Notes under the pieces: model-generated
The model's database searches: none
What the model saw: the letters and a program-made list of their open reading frames with translations, nothing else
Told to the model about the DNA's origin: nothing
Made by a program: the position numbers and the translations under genes
Shown here: positions 62,975 to 64,000 of the stretch, piece after piece
Numbering within the stretch: the stretch's first letter is position 1
How the letters are laid out: each line of letters begins with the position of its first letter
Source of the DNA: DATFLS01 sp964413425
GTDB taxonomy: Bacteria > Fidelibacterota > JAANXI01
Assembly: GCA_964413425.1 (NCBI GenBank)
Contig: CAYPST010000004.1
Span: forward strand, 1 to 64,000
Length of the DNA stretch: 64,000 bases
Direction of reading: 5' to 3'

Positions 62975-64000
62975 CTAGTATGCTCTGGCAAAATAAGCCC
63001 AGTACTTTGCAGGTTCTCCGGAGACAATATCTTTCTCAGTAGCTGTGAGTTCCGGACCCTCGAAAGGGATGCAGCGCAGGGTTGCTTTTGTCTCTTCTTT
63101 AATCTGGTCTTCAGTCTCCGCATTTCCGCTCCAGGGCGCCAGTACGAAGCCGCCGTCATTGTCGATGAAGTTACGGAGTTCCTCATAGTCACGAGTTTGA
63201 AGGGTGTGGTCGTTTCTGAACTGCACTGCCCGATCGTACATGGTTTCCTGAACGGTGTCAAGCAGAGATTTGACTGTCGGACCGGCCGATCCGAGTTCAA
63301 CGGTGGATTTGCTTCCCCCCAATCGTTGAACCAGCACAGCGGCTTTATTTTCTACGTCACGCGGTCCGATCTCTGCCCGCAGTGGTACGCCTTTCATTTC
63401 CCAGTCATTAAACTTAAATCCGGGAGTGACCGTTTCCCGCCTGTCGATATGAACCCGGATGTTTTGGTCCTTGAGCTCGGTTGCCAGCAATTGCACCGCA
63501 TTCATGACGGCACTCTGTTGGTCCTCGTTCCGCCAGATTGGTACAATCACCACCTGATGTGGGGCGAGCTTCGGCGGAAGCACCAGCCCCTGATCGTCCC
63601 CATGAGCCATGATGAGTGCGCCGACCAGGCGGGTGCTGACTCCCCAGCTGGTGGCGTAGACATACTCCAATTCGTTTTCTACATTCTGGAACTGCACATC
63701 GAATGCTTTGGCGAAATTTTGCCCCAGATTATGGGAGGTGCCAGCCTGGAGGGCTTTTTTATCGCCCATCATGGCTTCGATGGTGTAGGTATGCACGGCT
63801 CCGGCAAATTTTTCCCGCTCGCTTTTCGAGCCGGTAAGCACAGGGATGGCCATAAAATCTTCCGCCGTTCGCCGATAAATCTCCAGCATCTGCCTGGCTT
63901 CCTCCTCGGCTTCATCAAAGGTGGCATGGGCAGTATGCCCTTCCTGCCACAGGAATTCGGTGGTGCGCAGAAACAGGCGGGTTCGCATTTCCCAGCGGAC
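62975..64000 (-). CDS. proS: Prolyl-tRNA synthetase, archaeal/eukaryal type (partial, 5' end outside)
   Basis: 342 codons of the 3' part. Class II core: WEMRTRLFLRTTEFLWQEGH (motif 2) and the SWGVSTRLVGALIMAHGDDQ loop (motif 3). Anticodon-binding domain: PHQVVIVPIW and RAEIGPRDVE follow. The C-terminal Zn-like domain ends YWAYFARAY, the hallmark of the archaeal/eukaryal ProRS type, which lacks the bacterial editing insertion. The upstream codons read VRWE before the first in-window Met, so translation begins outside the window. Confidence 0.93.
   Translation of the reverse strand, partial: VRWEMRTRLFLRTTEFLWQEGHTAHATFDEAEEEARQMLEIYRRTAEDFMAIPVLTGSKSEREKFAGAVHTYTIEAMMGDKKALQAGTSHNLGQNFAKAFDVQFQNVENELEYVYATSWGVSTRLVGALIMAHGDDQGLVLPPKLAPHQVVIVPIWRNEDQQSAVMNAVQLLATELKDQNIRVHIDRRETVTPGFKFNDWEMKGVPLRAEIGPRDVENKAAVLVQRLGGSKSTVELGSAGPTVKSLLDTVQETMYDRAVQFRNDHTLQTRDYEELRNFIDNDGGFVLAPWSGNAETEDQIKEETKATLRCIPFEGPELTATEKDIVSGEPAKYWAYFARAY

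Overview
The window looks like chromosome from a Gram-negative bacterium of the Fibrobacterota-Chlorobiota-Bacteroidota (FCB) neighbourhood. A Marinimicrobia-, Calditrichota- or KSB1-like lineage is my best guess, and it is inference from gene content only. Pointers are a PorV/UPF0164-type outer-membrane protein, a 1000-residue PEP/pyruvate-binding protein with receiver-like domains, an archaeal-type prolyl-tRNA synthetase, a likely futalosine-route menaquinone deaminase beside ubiE, and a tmRNA tag ADNYGYAMAA. There is no rRNA, tRNA, CRISPR array, complete transposase gene or prophage. The only RNA gene found is tmRNA.

Layout. 1-4729: repeats, a PorV-like protein, an LPP20-type protein and an EamA permease. 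4731-8512: a minus-strand pair of degenerate TrpF-like and AroQ-like proteins, then an amidohydrolase and ubiE (menaquinone). 9136-14125: sugar MFS transporter, NADP-type glutamate dehydrogenase and a Tat-exported phosphotriesterase-like hydrolase. 14472-19228: PEP/pyruvate-binding protein with an upstream DUF2207 membrane protein. 19892-28450: lipoprotein, LOG-family protein, Cys-rich mini-protein, DUF72 protein, a glycosyltransferase/flippase pair, a single-domain response regulator, an M24 peptidase and ssrA. 28792-32271: a small conserved-looking protein, cold-shock protein and a three-gene metal ABC transporter. 40857-32488 (minus): a long run of marC, cysteine desulfurase, mnmA, panB, panC, panD, a secreted protein, a LytR_C protein, rsfS and argS. 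40987-45030: SDR and TrmH enzymes and a methyltransferase/ATP-grasp fusion. 45227-48774: tatA, a small membrane protein, hsp20, and groES-groEL behind a perfect sigma70 promoter plus CIRCE. 48906-55744: a frameshifted PIG-L deacetylase and a four-gene GT/GH130 operon. 55917-64000: Nudix, queG, a beta-barrel/SppA fusion, a Lon-N protein, rhomboid, recO and the 3' part of proS.

The intergenic space is the most striking part. It carries two families of short MITE-like elements without genes of their own. Family A has termini around GTTTAGAAAAC and a conserved core. Family B has termini CCTGAATTATTCATAA / AATAGCACACAG and CCCCGA..TCGGGG hairpins. Copies sit against gene 3' ends, and in four cases (queG, cysteine desulfurase, the LOG protein, a GT4 glycosyltransferase) the stop codon or the last residues of the protein are encoded by the repeat itself. 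Other candidates for new biology are the methyltransferase/ATP-grasp fusion, the catalytically stripped TrpF/AroQ pair, the barrel-SppA fusion and the GT/GH130 operon.
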